Source of the DNA: Methylococcaceae bacterium
GTDB lineage: Bacteria > Pseudomonadota > Gammaproteobacteria > Methylococcales > Methylomonadaceae
Length of the DNA: 61,793 nucleotides
NCBI GenBank assembly: GCA_021647145.1
Contig: JAKIVF010000003.1
Span: forward strand, 1 to 61,793
Reading direction: 5' to 3'
In this document: positions 35,948 to 44,943 of the stretch, one piece after another
How positions within the stretch are numbered: position 1 is the stretch's first letter
Layout: every line of letters begins with the position of its first letter
The notes under the pieces: model-generated
The model's database searches: none
What the model saw: only the letters and a program-made list of their open reading frames with translations
What the model was told of the DNA's origin: nothing
Position numbers and translations under genes: made by a program

Positions 35948-36623
35948 GTTAAAGACTCACTTAAATATTATTGAAACAAAAAACCTGGGAAAAACAGTGC
36001 TTACTTCTGATGGATCATTAGATATTCTGTCATCAGTAACGTTAACAATCAAATCCGGAGAAAGTTTAGCCATTGTTGGCGCCTCTGGATCGGGAAAATC
36101 TACCTTACTTAGCCTATTAGCTGGGTTAGATACACCATCACAGGGAAGTATACTATTAAAAGGACAAAATTTAACCACTCTGGATGAAGATGGTAGAGCC
36201 GAATTACGAAACCAGTCTGTTGGATTTGTTTTTCAGTCATTTCAGTTATTACCTGGACTAACCGCATTAGAAAACGTGATGTTGCCATTAGAGTTAAGAG
36301 GGGAAAAAAGGGCAAAAGAAATGGCGGCCAACCTGTTACATAGAGTAGGATTAAGCCACCGCTTAACTCACACACCGTTAAAGCTCTCAGGTGGAGAGCA
36401 ACAAAGGGTCGCCTTGGCACGTGCATTTGTCACCGAACCGGCTATTCTTTTTGCTGATGAGCCGACAGGTAATCTAGACAGTAAGACAGGTGAACAGATT
36501 ATTGAACTGTTATTTAAATTGAACCAGGAAAAACAGACAACACTTATTTTAGTGACTCACGACAATGCTTTGGCAACACGGTGTCAACGAACTATTAAAC
36601 TTGAATCAGGACGGGTGGTATGA
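35946..36623 (+). CDS. ybbA: ABC transporter ATPase (LolD/YbbA family)
   Basis: A 225-residue ATPase: Walker A VGASGSGKSTLLSL, Q-loop VFQSFQLLPGLTALENV, signature LSGGEQQRVALARAF, Walker B AILFADEPTGNLD and the H-loop VTHD. It pairs with the large permease whose start overlaps its stop by 4 bp (ATGA). The tesA-ybbA-ybbP arrangement is widespread in gammaproteobacteria. It likely energises a periplasmic or lipoprotein process rather than import. Confidence 0.93.
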   Translation: MLKTHLNIIETKNLGKTVLTSDGSLDILSSVTLTIKSGESLAIVGASGSGKSTLLSLLAGLDTPSQGSILLKGQNLTTLDEDGRAELRNQSVGFVFQSFQLLPGLTALENVMLPLELRGEKRAKEMAANLLHRVGLSHRLTHTPLKLSGGEQQRVALARAFVTEPAILFADEPTGNLDSKTGEQIIELLFKLNQEKQTTLILVTHDNALATRCQRTIKLESGRVV

Positions 36624-39100
36624 ATCGCTCTCTTTTAGCTTTAAAGTTATTGATACGTGATGGTCGAAGTGGTGAACTAAGCATTTTGGTTCTGGCTTTA
36701 ATTATTGCAGTGACCAGTTCAACAGCTATCAGTTTATTTGCAGATCGCTTACATCGAACAATGAGCACCCAAGCCGCTGAATTCTTAGCTGCTGATTTAG
36801 TCATCACCAGTCCTGCCCTAATTCCAAAACAGTGGATAAAAGAAGCCAGTATACTTAAGTTAACCCATGCGAAAACAGCTGAGTTTTCTACTGTTCTGAT
36901 GGAAAATGATGAAATACTGCTTGCAGGCATTAAAGCGGTCAGTAACAACTACCCATTAAGAGGCTATTTAAAATCCACACCATCAGATTATTCAGAAGAA
37001 AAAATATCCCATACAGGCCCAAAGAAAGGGGAGGCCTGGGTAGACAAAAGGGTTTTATCCGCACTAAAACTTAAACTGGGCGCTAATTTAATTGTTGGTG
37101 AAAAGGCATTAGTCATTAGCCAAATTATTACTTATGAGCCAGACAAAAGAGGTGACCTCTACAGTTTATCACCTAGAGTGATGATTAATGATGCGGATTT
37201 GGGCGCTACGCAAGTATTAAAGCCGGGTAGCCATGTGCATTATTTTTTCCAATTTAGTGGAGAGGCAGAATTAATAGCTCAATACCATCAATGGATAAAG
37301 CCACAACTATTGGTTTCTCAACGCATCCTGGATATACACGAAGATCGTCCTGAACTAGGGACAGCTTTAAGCAGGGCAGAACGATATTTGGGTTTATCCA
37401 GCATTATTGTCATTTTAATTGCAGGTGTGGCTATTGCTATGTCTACGCGCCGATATAGTGAACGTCATTTTAATGCTACAGCTATTTTGCGTTGTTTAGG
37501 TTGTAAACAAAATGAGATTTTGTGGCTTTATTTTTTTCAATTCTTAATTCTAGGTACTATTGCCAGTGCGTTAGGAACACTTTTCGGTTGGTTTGCTCAA
37601 GAAGCGTTATTCCTTTTATTAAGGGATTTATTGCCTGCTAAAGTTTCTGCGCCGAGTTTTATTTCAATTTTTATCGGTTTTTTTACCGGTTTAGCAATTT
37701 TATTTGGGTTTGCCTTACCCCCCTTGTTGCGCCTTAAAAAAGTATCACCTTTGCGTGTATTACGACGAGAACTAGAACCTCTGCCCACCAGTGCTTGGCT
37801 AGTTTATAGTCTGGCTCTTTCACTGATTAGTATTTTAATTTGGCAATATACACAAGATCTTAAAATGACAATAACAATCATAGGAGGTGGTTTAGTCATC
37901 ACATTTGTTTTTGGTCTAATACTATATGCTTGTCTGATTCAGTGTCGTAAACTTTTACCTTTTCTTGGTATAAGTTGGCGATTTGGTTTACAAGGCTTGG
38001 TTAAAAACCCTAAGGCTAGCGTTAGCCAAATATTGGCTTTTAGCATCACACTACTTGCCATGATACTTAGTTATTCAGTTAGAAATGACTTACTAAATGA
38101 TTGGCAAAACCAGTTGCCCAACAATACACCCAACCATTTTGTGCTTAATGTTTTCCCAGAAAAAGTGAGTGCTTTTAAACAATTATTAAAACAACAGAAT
38201 ATTAGTAATATAGATTTATTCCCCGTTGTACGAGGTCGTTTAGTCAAAATAAATGATATTGCCGTACAACAAATTGTCAGCAAAGATTCGCAAGGTGAAA
38301 GAGCTACACATCGTGATTTAAGTCTGACTTGGGCAGAACAACTTCCAGAAGATAACAAAACCATTTCAGGGCAGTGGGATATCAAACAAAAAGGACAAGT
38401 TTCAATAGAAGAAAAACTGGCTAAAAGTCTGAAAATCAATGTGGGGGATAAACTAACCTTTACCATTGGCAGCCAGCAACTTAATGCAATGGTATCTCAT
38501 ATTCGCAGTGTACAGTGGGATACAATGAAACCAAACTTCTATATGGTTTTTTCACCTAAAACACTCTCCAGATATCCAGCAACCTACATTACAAGCTTTT
38601 ATATTGCGGAAGAAAATAAAAAAGTGTTAAATACCTTGGTCAAACAGTTTCCTGGCATCACTATTTTAGAGGTTGATGCGATACTTAAACAATTTAAAAC
38701 TATTCTCAAACAGCTTACAACTGCAATTAATTATTTACTTTATTTTGCGCTGCTTGCTGGTTTTACGGTGTTATTCGCTGCTGTATATTCAACATTAGAC
38801 AATAGGATATATGAAGGGACACTCATGAGAACACTCGGTGCTAGCCGTGCATTGTTAAGAAAAGCACACTTAATAGAGTTTGCTTTGCTTGGGTTGATAT
38901 CAGGTTTTGTTGCTGTACTAATGTCAGAAGTGATTCTATTTGCTTTATATACTTATGTGCTACATCTTGATTATCACATAAACTGGATATTGTGGGTGGA
39001 GATACCATTAATCAGCACAGCTTGTATTATGCTCACAGGGTTTTGGGGGCTACGCCGTGTAGTAAAGCATTCTCCCATGGAGGTTTTACGTGAAATATAA
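36620..39100 (+). CDS. ybbP: FtsX-like ABC permease (YbbP)
   Basis: An 826-residue permease with two FtsX/MacB-type modules: a helix near residue 20-40, a periplasmic domain, helices at about 260-370 (ATAILRCLGCKQNEILWLYF), 395-450, a second periplasmic domain and C-terminal helices at about 700-820 (MRTLGASRALLRKAHLIEFA). It ends VVKHSPMEVLREI, a typical FtsX C-terminus. It works with YbbA; the substrate is unknown. Confidence 0.92.
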   Translation: MNRSLLALKLLIRDGRSGELSILVLALIIAVTSSTAISLFADRLHRTMSTQAAEFLAADLVITSPALIPKQWIKEASILKLTHAKTAEFSTVLMENDEILLAGIKAVSNNYPLRGYLKSTPSDYSEEKISHTGPKKGEAWVDKRVLSALKLKLGANLIVGEKALVISQIITYEPDKRGDLYSLSPRVMINDADLGATQVLKPGSHVHYFFQFSGEAELIAQYHQWIKPQLLVSQRILDIHEDRPELGTALSRAERYLGLSSIIVILIAGVAIAMSTRRYSERHFNATAILRCLGCKQNEILWLYFFQFLILGTIASALGTLFGWFAQEALFLLLRDLLPAKVSAPSFISIFIGFFTGLAILFGFALPPLLRLKKVSPLRVLRRELEPLPTSAWLVYSLALSLISILIWQYTQDLKMTITIIGGGLVITFVFGLILYACLIQCRKLLPFLGISWRFGLQGLVKNPKASVSQILAFSITLLAMILSYSVRNDLLNDWQNQLPNNTPNHFVLNVFPEKVSAFKQLLKQQNISNIDLFPVVRGRLVKINDIAVQQIVSKDSQGERATHRDLSLTWAEQLPEDNKTISGQWDIKQKGQVSIEEKLAKSLKINVGDKLTFTIGSQQLNAMVSHIRSVQWDTMKPNFYMVFSPKTLSRYPATYITSFYIAEENKKVLNTLVKQFPGITILEVDAILKQFKTILKQLTTAINYLLYFALLAGFTVLFAAVYSTLDNRIYEGTLMRTLGASRALLRKAHLIEFALLGLISGFVAVLMSEVILFALYTYVLHLDYHINWILWVEIPLISTACIMLTGFWGLRRVVKHSPMEVLREI

Positions 39101-39117
39101 AGGATTTAGTAAAGAAG

Positions 39118-39336
39118 AAGAAACATAAAGGTATTCCTGATTACCCACAAGCTTCCGCCGAATCAGTAGATGACTTGTAAGGTATTGAAAAATAATAAAT
39201 ATCTATTAATGAAAATTTAACTTAAACTTTTAACTTTGATCAGGTTAAAAAATAACCATTATTTTTCATAAGATTACATTTAGCTTTTTAAAGTGGCGGA
39301 AGCTTGTGGGTAATCAGGAAGGTATTTATGTTTCTT
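39118..39336. mobile_element. 219-bp MITE-like element with 42-bp terminal inverted repeats
   Basis: The left arm (39118-39159) and the right arm (39295-39336) are reverse complements over 42 bp, differing only in a central four bases (GGTA appears on the plus strand in both arms). The outer ends are AAGAAACATAAA and the inner ends CCACAAGCTTCCGCC. The 135-bp AT-rich core has no coding frame. It lies in the gap between ybbP and the PAS gene. It could instead fold as a giant hairpin RNA or act as a terminator. Confidence 0.75.
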
Positions 39337-39437
39337 AGCAACTGTGATTTTTTTTTATTTTGTCTATACTTGTTTCCATAAGTATTTCTTTGCCTAAAAG
39401 ATAGTCTGGAAATATAAAAAACAAATAAAAAAGCATA

Positions 39438-39977
39438 ATGAAACTGAAAATCACACCAAATAATACCCGACGAGACCTTGGGTCAGAAGATTTTATAGTC
39501 ACTAAAACGGATACGAAAGGTCGCATAACATATGCTAACCGTATTTTTATGGATATTGCTGGCTTATCTGAATCTGAGTTGCTGGGTGTTCAGCATAATA
39601 TTATTCGACACCCTGATATGCCAAGAGGTGTTTTTAATTCTTTGTGGGAAACATTAAAAGCAGGAAATGAATTTTTTGGTTTTGTTAAAAATCTCTGTTC
39701 AGACGGAGGCTATTATTGGGTTTTTGCTAATATTACACCTGATTATGATAAAGATGGAAAATTACAAGGCTACTATTCTGTGAGACGCCAGCCACCTCAA
39801 TCCGCCCTAGATATTTTAATGCCCGTTTATAAAGAAATGTTAACCATTGAGTCCACAGGCTCCAAAAAAGAATCACAAGAAAATTCAATCGCATATTTGA
39901 ATGGGAAAATTACTCAAGCTGGGGCAAAAAGTTACGAAAAATTTGTTTTAAACTTATATAAACCAAGTGGAGTATAA
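39438..39977 (+). CDS. Aer-type PAS sensor protein
   Basis: A 179-residue soluble protein. A single PAS domain (about 15-125) contains NIIRHPDMPRGVFNSLWETL and GGYYWVFANITPDYD, the pattern of the FAD-binding PAS of aerotaxis receptors (Aer). The C-terminal about 50 residues are polar. No transmembrane helix or signalling domain is attached. A chemoreceptor gene follows after 5 bp, so the PAS protein probably senses redox or oxygen and passes the signal to that receptor in trans. Confidence 0.85.
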   Translation: MKLKITPNNTRRDLGSEDFIVTKTDTKGRITYANRIFMDIAGLSESELLGVQHNIIRHPDMPRGVFNSLWETLKAGNEFFGFVKNLCSDGGYYWVFANITPDYDKDGKLQGYYSVRRQPPQSALDILMPVYKEMLTIESTGSKKESQENSIAYLNGKITQAGAKSYEKFVLNLYKPSGV

Positions 39978-39982
39978 GATTA

Positions 39983-41449
39983 ATGAATCATTCTAGTGCA
40001 AATATCCCTTCTTTAAAAAACAAAATAACAACGATTGTTGTGGCTATAAATTTACTAGCTATTTTCAATTTTTGTTACAGCACCTATGTAACGGATTTTT
40101 CATGGATAAACCTGTGTTTTACTTTTCTTATTTGTATCTGTAGCGTTTATGTATGGAAAAATTCAAAACTGCCTCTTGATACTTTAGAGCAGATACAGGA
40201 AGTCTTGCTACATAGTAATAATGGAGAGCTTTATCACCGTATTACCAATACCCAAAGTTTGGGTGAAACAGGCAAGGTTGCCTGGGAACTTAATGAAATG
40301 CTTGACATTATGGAATCTTATTTCAAAGAGATTACTACATGCTTTCATCAAGCCTCCAGAGGTAATCATGACAGATATGCTTTAACCGATGGTTTTCCTA
40401 GCGTATTAAAAACATCAGCTGAAAGTGTAAACCAAGCGCTTAAATATATGGCAGATAATGAACAGTTAATAATAAAAAATCGCCTAACAGCAGGTTTAAG
40501 TGAACTAAATACTGGTAATTTATTAAATAACCTGAAATTAAATCAAAAGGATTTAATCAAAATAACAGACCAAATGCAACAAGTTGAAGATATTGCAATA
40601 AAAACAGGAGACAATGCAAATGAAAGTCTTTTAGCAGTTGATACAATCAGCACTTCACTGATTAATATAAATGAAAATATTCACTCCGTCAGCAGTGTTA
40701 TTGTTGATTTAATAGATGACAGTAAAAAAGTAACTGATTCTTTATCCATGATTACTGGTATTGCAGACCAGACTAATTTGCTTGCTCTGAATGCATCGAT
40801 TGAAGCGGCTCGCGCTGGTGAGCATGGACGAGGATTTGCAGTTGTGGCTGAAGAAGTAAAGAGTTTATCTGAGCATACGAAAAATGCTGCATTAGAAGTG
40901 TCTAAAACATTAGCTTCGTTTAATCAACGGGTTGAGCAAATGGATTTAGAGGCGAAAAGCTCCGCCGTTTTATCTGAAAAAATTATGCAACAAGTTAATT
41001 CGTTTAAAGTTCAGTTTTCAGGTTTATCTGAATCTACTCAGGCTTCTATCACCTATATTAGTCATGCTAAAGATACAAGCTTTGGCTTATTAACCAAGCT
41101 GGATCATATTATTTTTAAGCAGAATGGTTATGTTGCAATAGAGAATCCAGAGCCAAGCTCTCAAGCAGATGCAATTTCTGTTGACCATCATAACTGTCGT
41201 TTGGGTAAATGGTATGAAGAAGGTATCGGTTATGAAAAATTTAGAATGACGCATGCATATACAGAATTAAAATTACCTCATGCTGATGTTCATAGTTATA
41301 CACAACAAGCCTATGCTCTTTCTTGTAAAAACTGGATTGAAGATACTCAGCTTCTTGATGAAATAATTGTTCAAATGCAGAAATCTGAAAAAGCGAGTAA
41401 AGATGTTATGAAACTTATTGATGCTATGGTTGAAGAAAAATATGGCTAA
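39983..41449 (+). CDS. Methyl-accepting chemotaxis protein with C-terminal CZB domain
   Basis: A 488-residue receptor. Two closely spaced transmembrane helices near residues 16-58 leave almost no periplasmic loop, so the sensing is cytoplasmic. A HAMP-like linker (about 60-180) precedes the signalling hairpin with the tip GIADQTNLLALNASIEAARAG. The C-terminal CZB zinc-binding domain (about 385-470) has DHHNCRLGKWYEEG and LPHADVHSY. CZB domains sense zinc/hypochlorous acid in characterised receptors. It is paired with the preceding PAS protein. Confidence 0.9.
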   Translation: MNHSSANIPSLKNKITTIVVAINLLAIFNFCYSTYVTDFSWINLCFTFLICICSVYVWKNSKLPLDTLEQIQEVLLHSNNGELYHRITNTQSLGETGKVAWELNEMLDIMESYFKEITTCFHQASRGNHDRYALTDGFPSVLKTSAESVNQALKYMADNEQLIIKNRLTAGLSELNTGNLLNNLKLNQKDLIKITDQMQQVEDIAIKTGDNANESLLAVDTISTSLININENIHSVSSVIVDLIDDSKKVTDSLSMITGIADQTNLLALNASIEAARAGEHGRGFAVVAEEVKSLSEHTKNAALEVSKTLASFNQRVEQMDLEAKSSAVLSEKIMQQVNSFKVQFSGLSESTQASITYISHAKDTSFGLLTKLDHIIFKQNGYVAIENPEPSSQADAISVDHHNCRLGKWYEEGIGYEKFRMTHAYTELKLPHADVHSYTQQAYALSCKNWIEDTQLLDEIIVQMQKSEKASKDVMKLIDAMVEEKYG

Positions 41450-41540
41450 AATTTAGTTCATAATTTTCAACATAAAGCTTCTCAATGAACTAAATGTCTC
41501 GACTTCCAGAGAGCCTGTGTAAGGAAGAGATAAACAATTT

Positions 41541-42767
41541 TTAAAATAATTCAACGCTATCATCAAGATCACTGCTTTGCTCTGCTACCTCGGTAGCCAA
41601 GCTGTCCTTAAACGCTTGATATAATTCTTTTTGGTTATCCGCAACATCATTTAGATTCGACCTAACAAAGGTTAAGGCCTCTCTAATTTCTTTTCCGGCA
41701 TCCATTTCATCCAGTGCTTTATCTATTGCCGAATCAATACGGGTAAGCAAGAAAGCTTCCTGATCTTCTTCTAACCCCATACCTAAAAAATCTATATTTA
41801 GCCCTTGAACTAACTGATTCATTATGAAGGTGCTTTGCTTTCGGTTTTTAACAATCGTAGTTCCTAAATAAAACAAACTATTTTGTATCAATTTAAATGA
41901 TGTTAGTAAGTTTTCACTTTGTTTTGTAAGTGCTTCTTCAGTACGAACAGTGTTGGTTTTGGAGTTAACTGCTGACAAAATAATAGGTAACAAATCTTTC
42001 ACTCTACCATAACGTTCCAAATCATCTAATGGCATATTTTTAATCAAAAGACTAATACAAGGGTAGTTAATGATAGTTCGATTACCAAAATCTAAAAAAC
42101 GCGCTTCTTTATCGCACATTTCAATCAATTCTTTTTCCAGAGGACTAATGGCTGTATTTTCTGATGAATACCACATGGAAGTATTTTCATTCGCAAATAT
42201 CATCGCACAACATTCAAGAGAAAGTTGATCTGTACATTCAAAAAGGCCTTGTGCCAACTCATTAATCGAATGAAAAGACAAACTTTTTTCTAAAAACCTC
42301 ATTGCAATGGCTAGTTCACTAGAACCAGTCATAGCAGCCACCGCATTTTTATGTGCTAACTGATATTGTTCGTGTAATTCTTTTCGTTCAATATGATATT
42401 TGACGAGCACATTGATTCGAGCAACTAGGTTATCTTTTTCAAAAGGTTTAACCAAATAATCATCCGCGCCAACTTCATAACCTTGCATTCGTTCTCGCAA
42501 AGAACTGTGGGATGATAGAAAGATTATAGGTACTTGTTTAGACGATTCTTTGTTTCGTAGCCTATCACACACCTCATAACCATTTATTCCAGGCATTTCA
42601 ACATCGAGAAGAATGATATCTGGGCATTTTTTTATAGCTTCTTCTATACCAGATTCACCATCATCTGCTGTTCTAACTTCCATCATTTCTGTAGTTAGCG
42701 TTTTGGTAATTAACTTTTGGATGAATTTATCATCATCAATTACAAGAACGTCTATTTTTGTTGTCAT
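41541..42767 (-). CDS. CheY-type response regulator with unclassified C-terminal effector
   Basis: A 408-residue response regulator. The receiver (1-125) has the acid pocket DDD (11-13), phospho-acceptor Asp55 (LLDVEMPG), SSHS and Lys near residue 108 (VKPF). The remaining about 280 residues match no domain I know, but share a block with the second regulator at 47066-48163: NAVAAMTGSSELAIAM and FLDFGNRTIINYPCISLLIK plus RYGRVKD. The C-terminal about 130 residues are helical and acidic. It follows the histidine kinase in the same direction and is its likely partner. Confidence 0.8.
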   Translation of the reverse strand: MTTKIDVLVIDDDKFIQKLITKTLTTEMMEVRTADDGESGIEEAIKKCPDIILLDVEMPGINGYEVCDRLRNKESSKQVPIIFLSSHSSLRERMQGYEVGADDYLVKPFEKDNLVARINVLVKYHIERKELHEQYQLAHKNAVAAMTGSSELAIAMRFLEKSLSFHSINELAQGLFECTDQLSLECCAMIFANENTSMWYSSENTAISPLEKELIEMCDKEARFLDFGNRTIINYPCISLLIKNMPLDDLERYGRVKDLLPIILSAVNSKTNTVRTEEALTKQSENLLTSFKLIQNSLFYLGTTIVKNRKQSTFIMNQLVQGLNIDFLGMGLEEDQEAFLLTRIDSAIDKALDEMDAGKEIREALTFVRSNLNDVADNQKELYQAFKDSLATEVAEQSSDLDDSVELF

Positions 42768-42836
42768 TTTTATCGCTATAATTCTAGGTACAGTTAGCTA
42801 AACATCAAATTTTTAATTTCATAAAACCTTCATCTA

Positions 42837-44378
42837 TTAAGTATAGTTGAACACTTGGTTTTTCCTATTGATTTGGATTAATTTAACACTCTGTTTATCT
42901 ACTAGGTAGAACAAAGGACAGGCGAGCACCACCTGTCTGTGTAGACTCAGCCCATATTTTTCCTTTATGTAAATCAATAATGTTATGGCTAAGCCTAACC
43001 CTGTTCCTCCCGCATTCGTTTTAGTTTTACTACTTTGAATGAATTTATCAAAAATTTGCTCCAATTCATCCTTTGGAATACCAACGCCCTGGTCTTCTAT
43101 GGATAATTGTATGGCAGCATGATTTTGATAATCTATCTCGGAAAAATAAATTTTTATAATTTTTCTTTCAGAGCTAAACTTAATTGCATTAGATAATAAA
43201 TTAGTAATAACCTGAGCTATGCGTACCGGATCAAAATCTGCTTCGGTATTGCAGACTTCTTTGTCCCATAACAATATCTGTTGTTTTTCTTTAAGTGCTG
43301 CACTTTGTTCTGCCACGCAGTTTTTTGCAACACTAAATAATGACATTTTTTGTTTGTTTAACAACATTTTTCCTGCCTCAAGTTTAGACAAGTCTAATAA
43401 GTCATTTAAAAGGGCTAATAATCGTTCACCACTAGTGTTGATTCGGTCAAAATATTTAAATAACTTTTCAGTTGTAGCTGTTTCATGATTTTTCAAACCA
43501 AATCGAGCGAAACTTAAAATTGCATGTAAAGGTGTGCGCAATTCATGAGACATATTTGCTAAAAACTCTGATTTAGAAGCATTTGCCTGTGTCGCCTGAC
43601 CCAATGCTTTTTCTAATGATACAGTTCTTTCTGCAACAAGCTGCTCTAAATTAGCTGTATAAATTTGTAATTCTTTGTCCTTTAATTCAATTTCATCTAG
43701 CATTTTATTAAATGATTGATTTAAAGTTATAATTTCAGCGGTACCCGTCACTTTTGCTCGTGAACTAAAATCTTTTTCTTTTGCTATTTTATTAGTTAAT
43801 TTTGCTAAATTATTTAAAGGACTGGTTAAGGTACGACTAAAGTGCCTTACAACAACAAAGCTAAATATTAAAGAAATTAATATACTCAATATAAAAATAT
43901 AAATTTCTGTAACTTGTTGATTAAAAAGTGACTCTCGACTAAAAACCAAATGGATATGAGCAATCGTTTTGCTACCATCTTTTATGTCATAACAACTATT
44001 TAGCTCTATGGAATAAAATGAATTCGACTTGCAATGCTGATGATTAAACATTGCCATTTTGTTCTTAATTCCTGCACTAGCATATAGCTCTCTATTTTTT
44101 AAATATACAGAGGCTAGAATAATATTTGAGCGCTTTATAACGTCCTCCAAGATTTCTATCACCCCTTCTTCATGGTCAAAAATAATAGCAGTTTCTAGTT
44201 GACCGGCTGTTAATTGAGAAATAGTCTTTGCTTCCTTTATTAAAGCTTTATTGGCAATAAAATAATTGGCGCAAATAAACAAAGTGCTTGTCATCAATAA
44301 AACTAAAATAACTATACTTAGAATGACTAAAGTCAGTTTTTTTTGAAGACCTTCTCTAATTATTTTGTTCTGTTTCAT
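42837..44378 (-). CDS. CHASE8/HAMP sensor histidine kinase with frame break in the ATPase domain
   Basis: A 513-residue frame. Transmembrane helices are near 16-38 and 165-187 with a CHASE8-like periplasmic sensor (TAGQLETAIIFDHEEGVIEI) between them, then HAMP, a coiled coil, HisKA with SHELRTPLH, and HATPase with N-box NLLSNAIKFS, G1 DQGVGIP and G2 GGTGLGLAI. After G2 the current frame reads nonsense to 42837, whereas the shifted frame continues NIIDLHKGKIWAES then GGARLSFVLPSR and stops at 42895. Loss of one copy of a 7-bp tandem repeat AGCCATA near 42984-42990 would explain this. It precedes the RR gene at 42767. Confidence 0.85.
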   Translation of the reverse strand: MKQNKIIREGLQKKLTLVILSIVILVLLMTSTLFICANYFIANKALIKEAKTISQLTAGQLETAIIFDHEEGVIEILEDVIKRSNIILASVYLKNRELYASAGIKNKMAMFNHQHCKSNSFYSIELNSCYDIKDGSKTIAHIHLVFSRESLFNQQVTEIYIFILSILISLIFSFVVVRHFSRTLTSPLNNLAKLTNKIAKEKDFSSRAKVTGTAEIITLNQSFNKMLDEIELKDKELQIYTANLEQLVAERTVSLEKALGQATQANASKSEFLANMSHELRTPLHAILSFARFGLKNHETATTEKLFKYFDRINTSGERLLALLNDLLDLSKLEAGKMLLNKQKMSLFSVAKNCVAEQSAALKEKQQILLWDKEVCNTEADFDPVRIAQVITNLLSNAIKFSSERKIIKIYFSEIDYQNHAAIQLSIEDQGVGIPKDELEQIFDKFIQSSKTKTNAGGTGLGLAITLLIYIKEKYGLSLHRQVVLACPLFYLVDKQSVKLIQINRKNQVFNYT

Positions 44379-44381
44379 ACT

Positions 44382-44942
44382 TTACTTAATATTTTTTCTA
44401 AGTACGGTTGATGCTAGTTTTATTAATTTAGAATCAATTGTTAAAAAAGCAGCCTGGCTACTATTAAAATTAAGTTTAAATCGAATTTTATCTTTTTCAA
44501 CGTACAGTTGAATCATACCCTCTTTGTCAACAAAATTACTTTGGTCACTAATTGTTAAAACATAATGTTTTTTGGCAATTAAAATCACTTTTTCCAAATT
44601 AACATTAGATAAGGCATCAATAAAAACAACATGACAAGATTGGATGTCATCGATCTCTTCTAATTCTTTTATTTTTATGTTTTGATGCTGAATTTTTCGG
44701 TTTTCTAATTGAAATAATATTTTTCCAAATGGATTTCTTGGATAAGTACAATAATTAAACGTGTTCATTTCTCTTTTAGGTTCAGGCCATTGAACAAATC
44801 GAGAAAAGTTATATAGATAAATTATTTTTAATTGTATTTCAGATGCCGATTCTATTGCTTGAACTTGAATTGATAAAAAACACAGCAAGACAATGCTGCT
44901 TTTTTTTAAACAATAAGCTAGATAATTTATTAATTTTTTCAT
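44382..44942 (-). CDS. YfiR-like (DUF4154) periplasmic protein
   Basis: A 186-residue protein with a signal peptide (about 1-29, SSIVLLCFLSIQVQA) and a DUF4154 domain: LKIIYLYNFSRFVQWPEPK, the CTYPRNPFGKIL block and CHVVFIDALSN. YfiR in Pseudomonas is a periplasmic repressor of a membrane signalling enzyme. Here it lies between a TonB receptor and a histidine kinase (3-bp gaps), so it probably transmits a signal from the receptor to the periplasmic sensor of the kinase. The family call is strong, the partner inferred. Confidence 0.88.
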   Translation of the reverse strand: MKKLINYLAYCLKKSSIVLLCFLSIQVQAIESASEIQLKIIYLYNFSRFVQWPEPKREMNTFNYCTYPRNPFGKILFQLENRKIQHQNIKIKELEEIDDIQSCHVVFIDALSNVNLEKVILIAKKHYVLTISDQSNFVDKEGMIQLYVEKDKIRFKLNFNSSQAAFLTIDSKLIKLASTVLRKNIK

Positions 44943-44943
44943 T

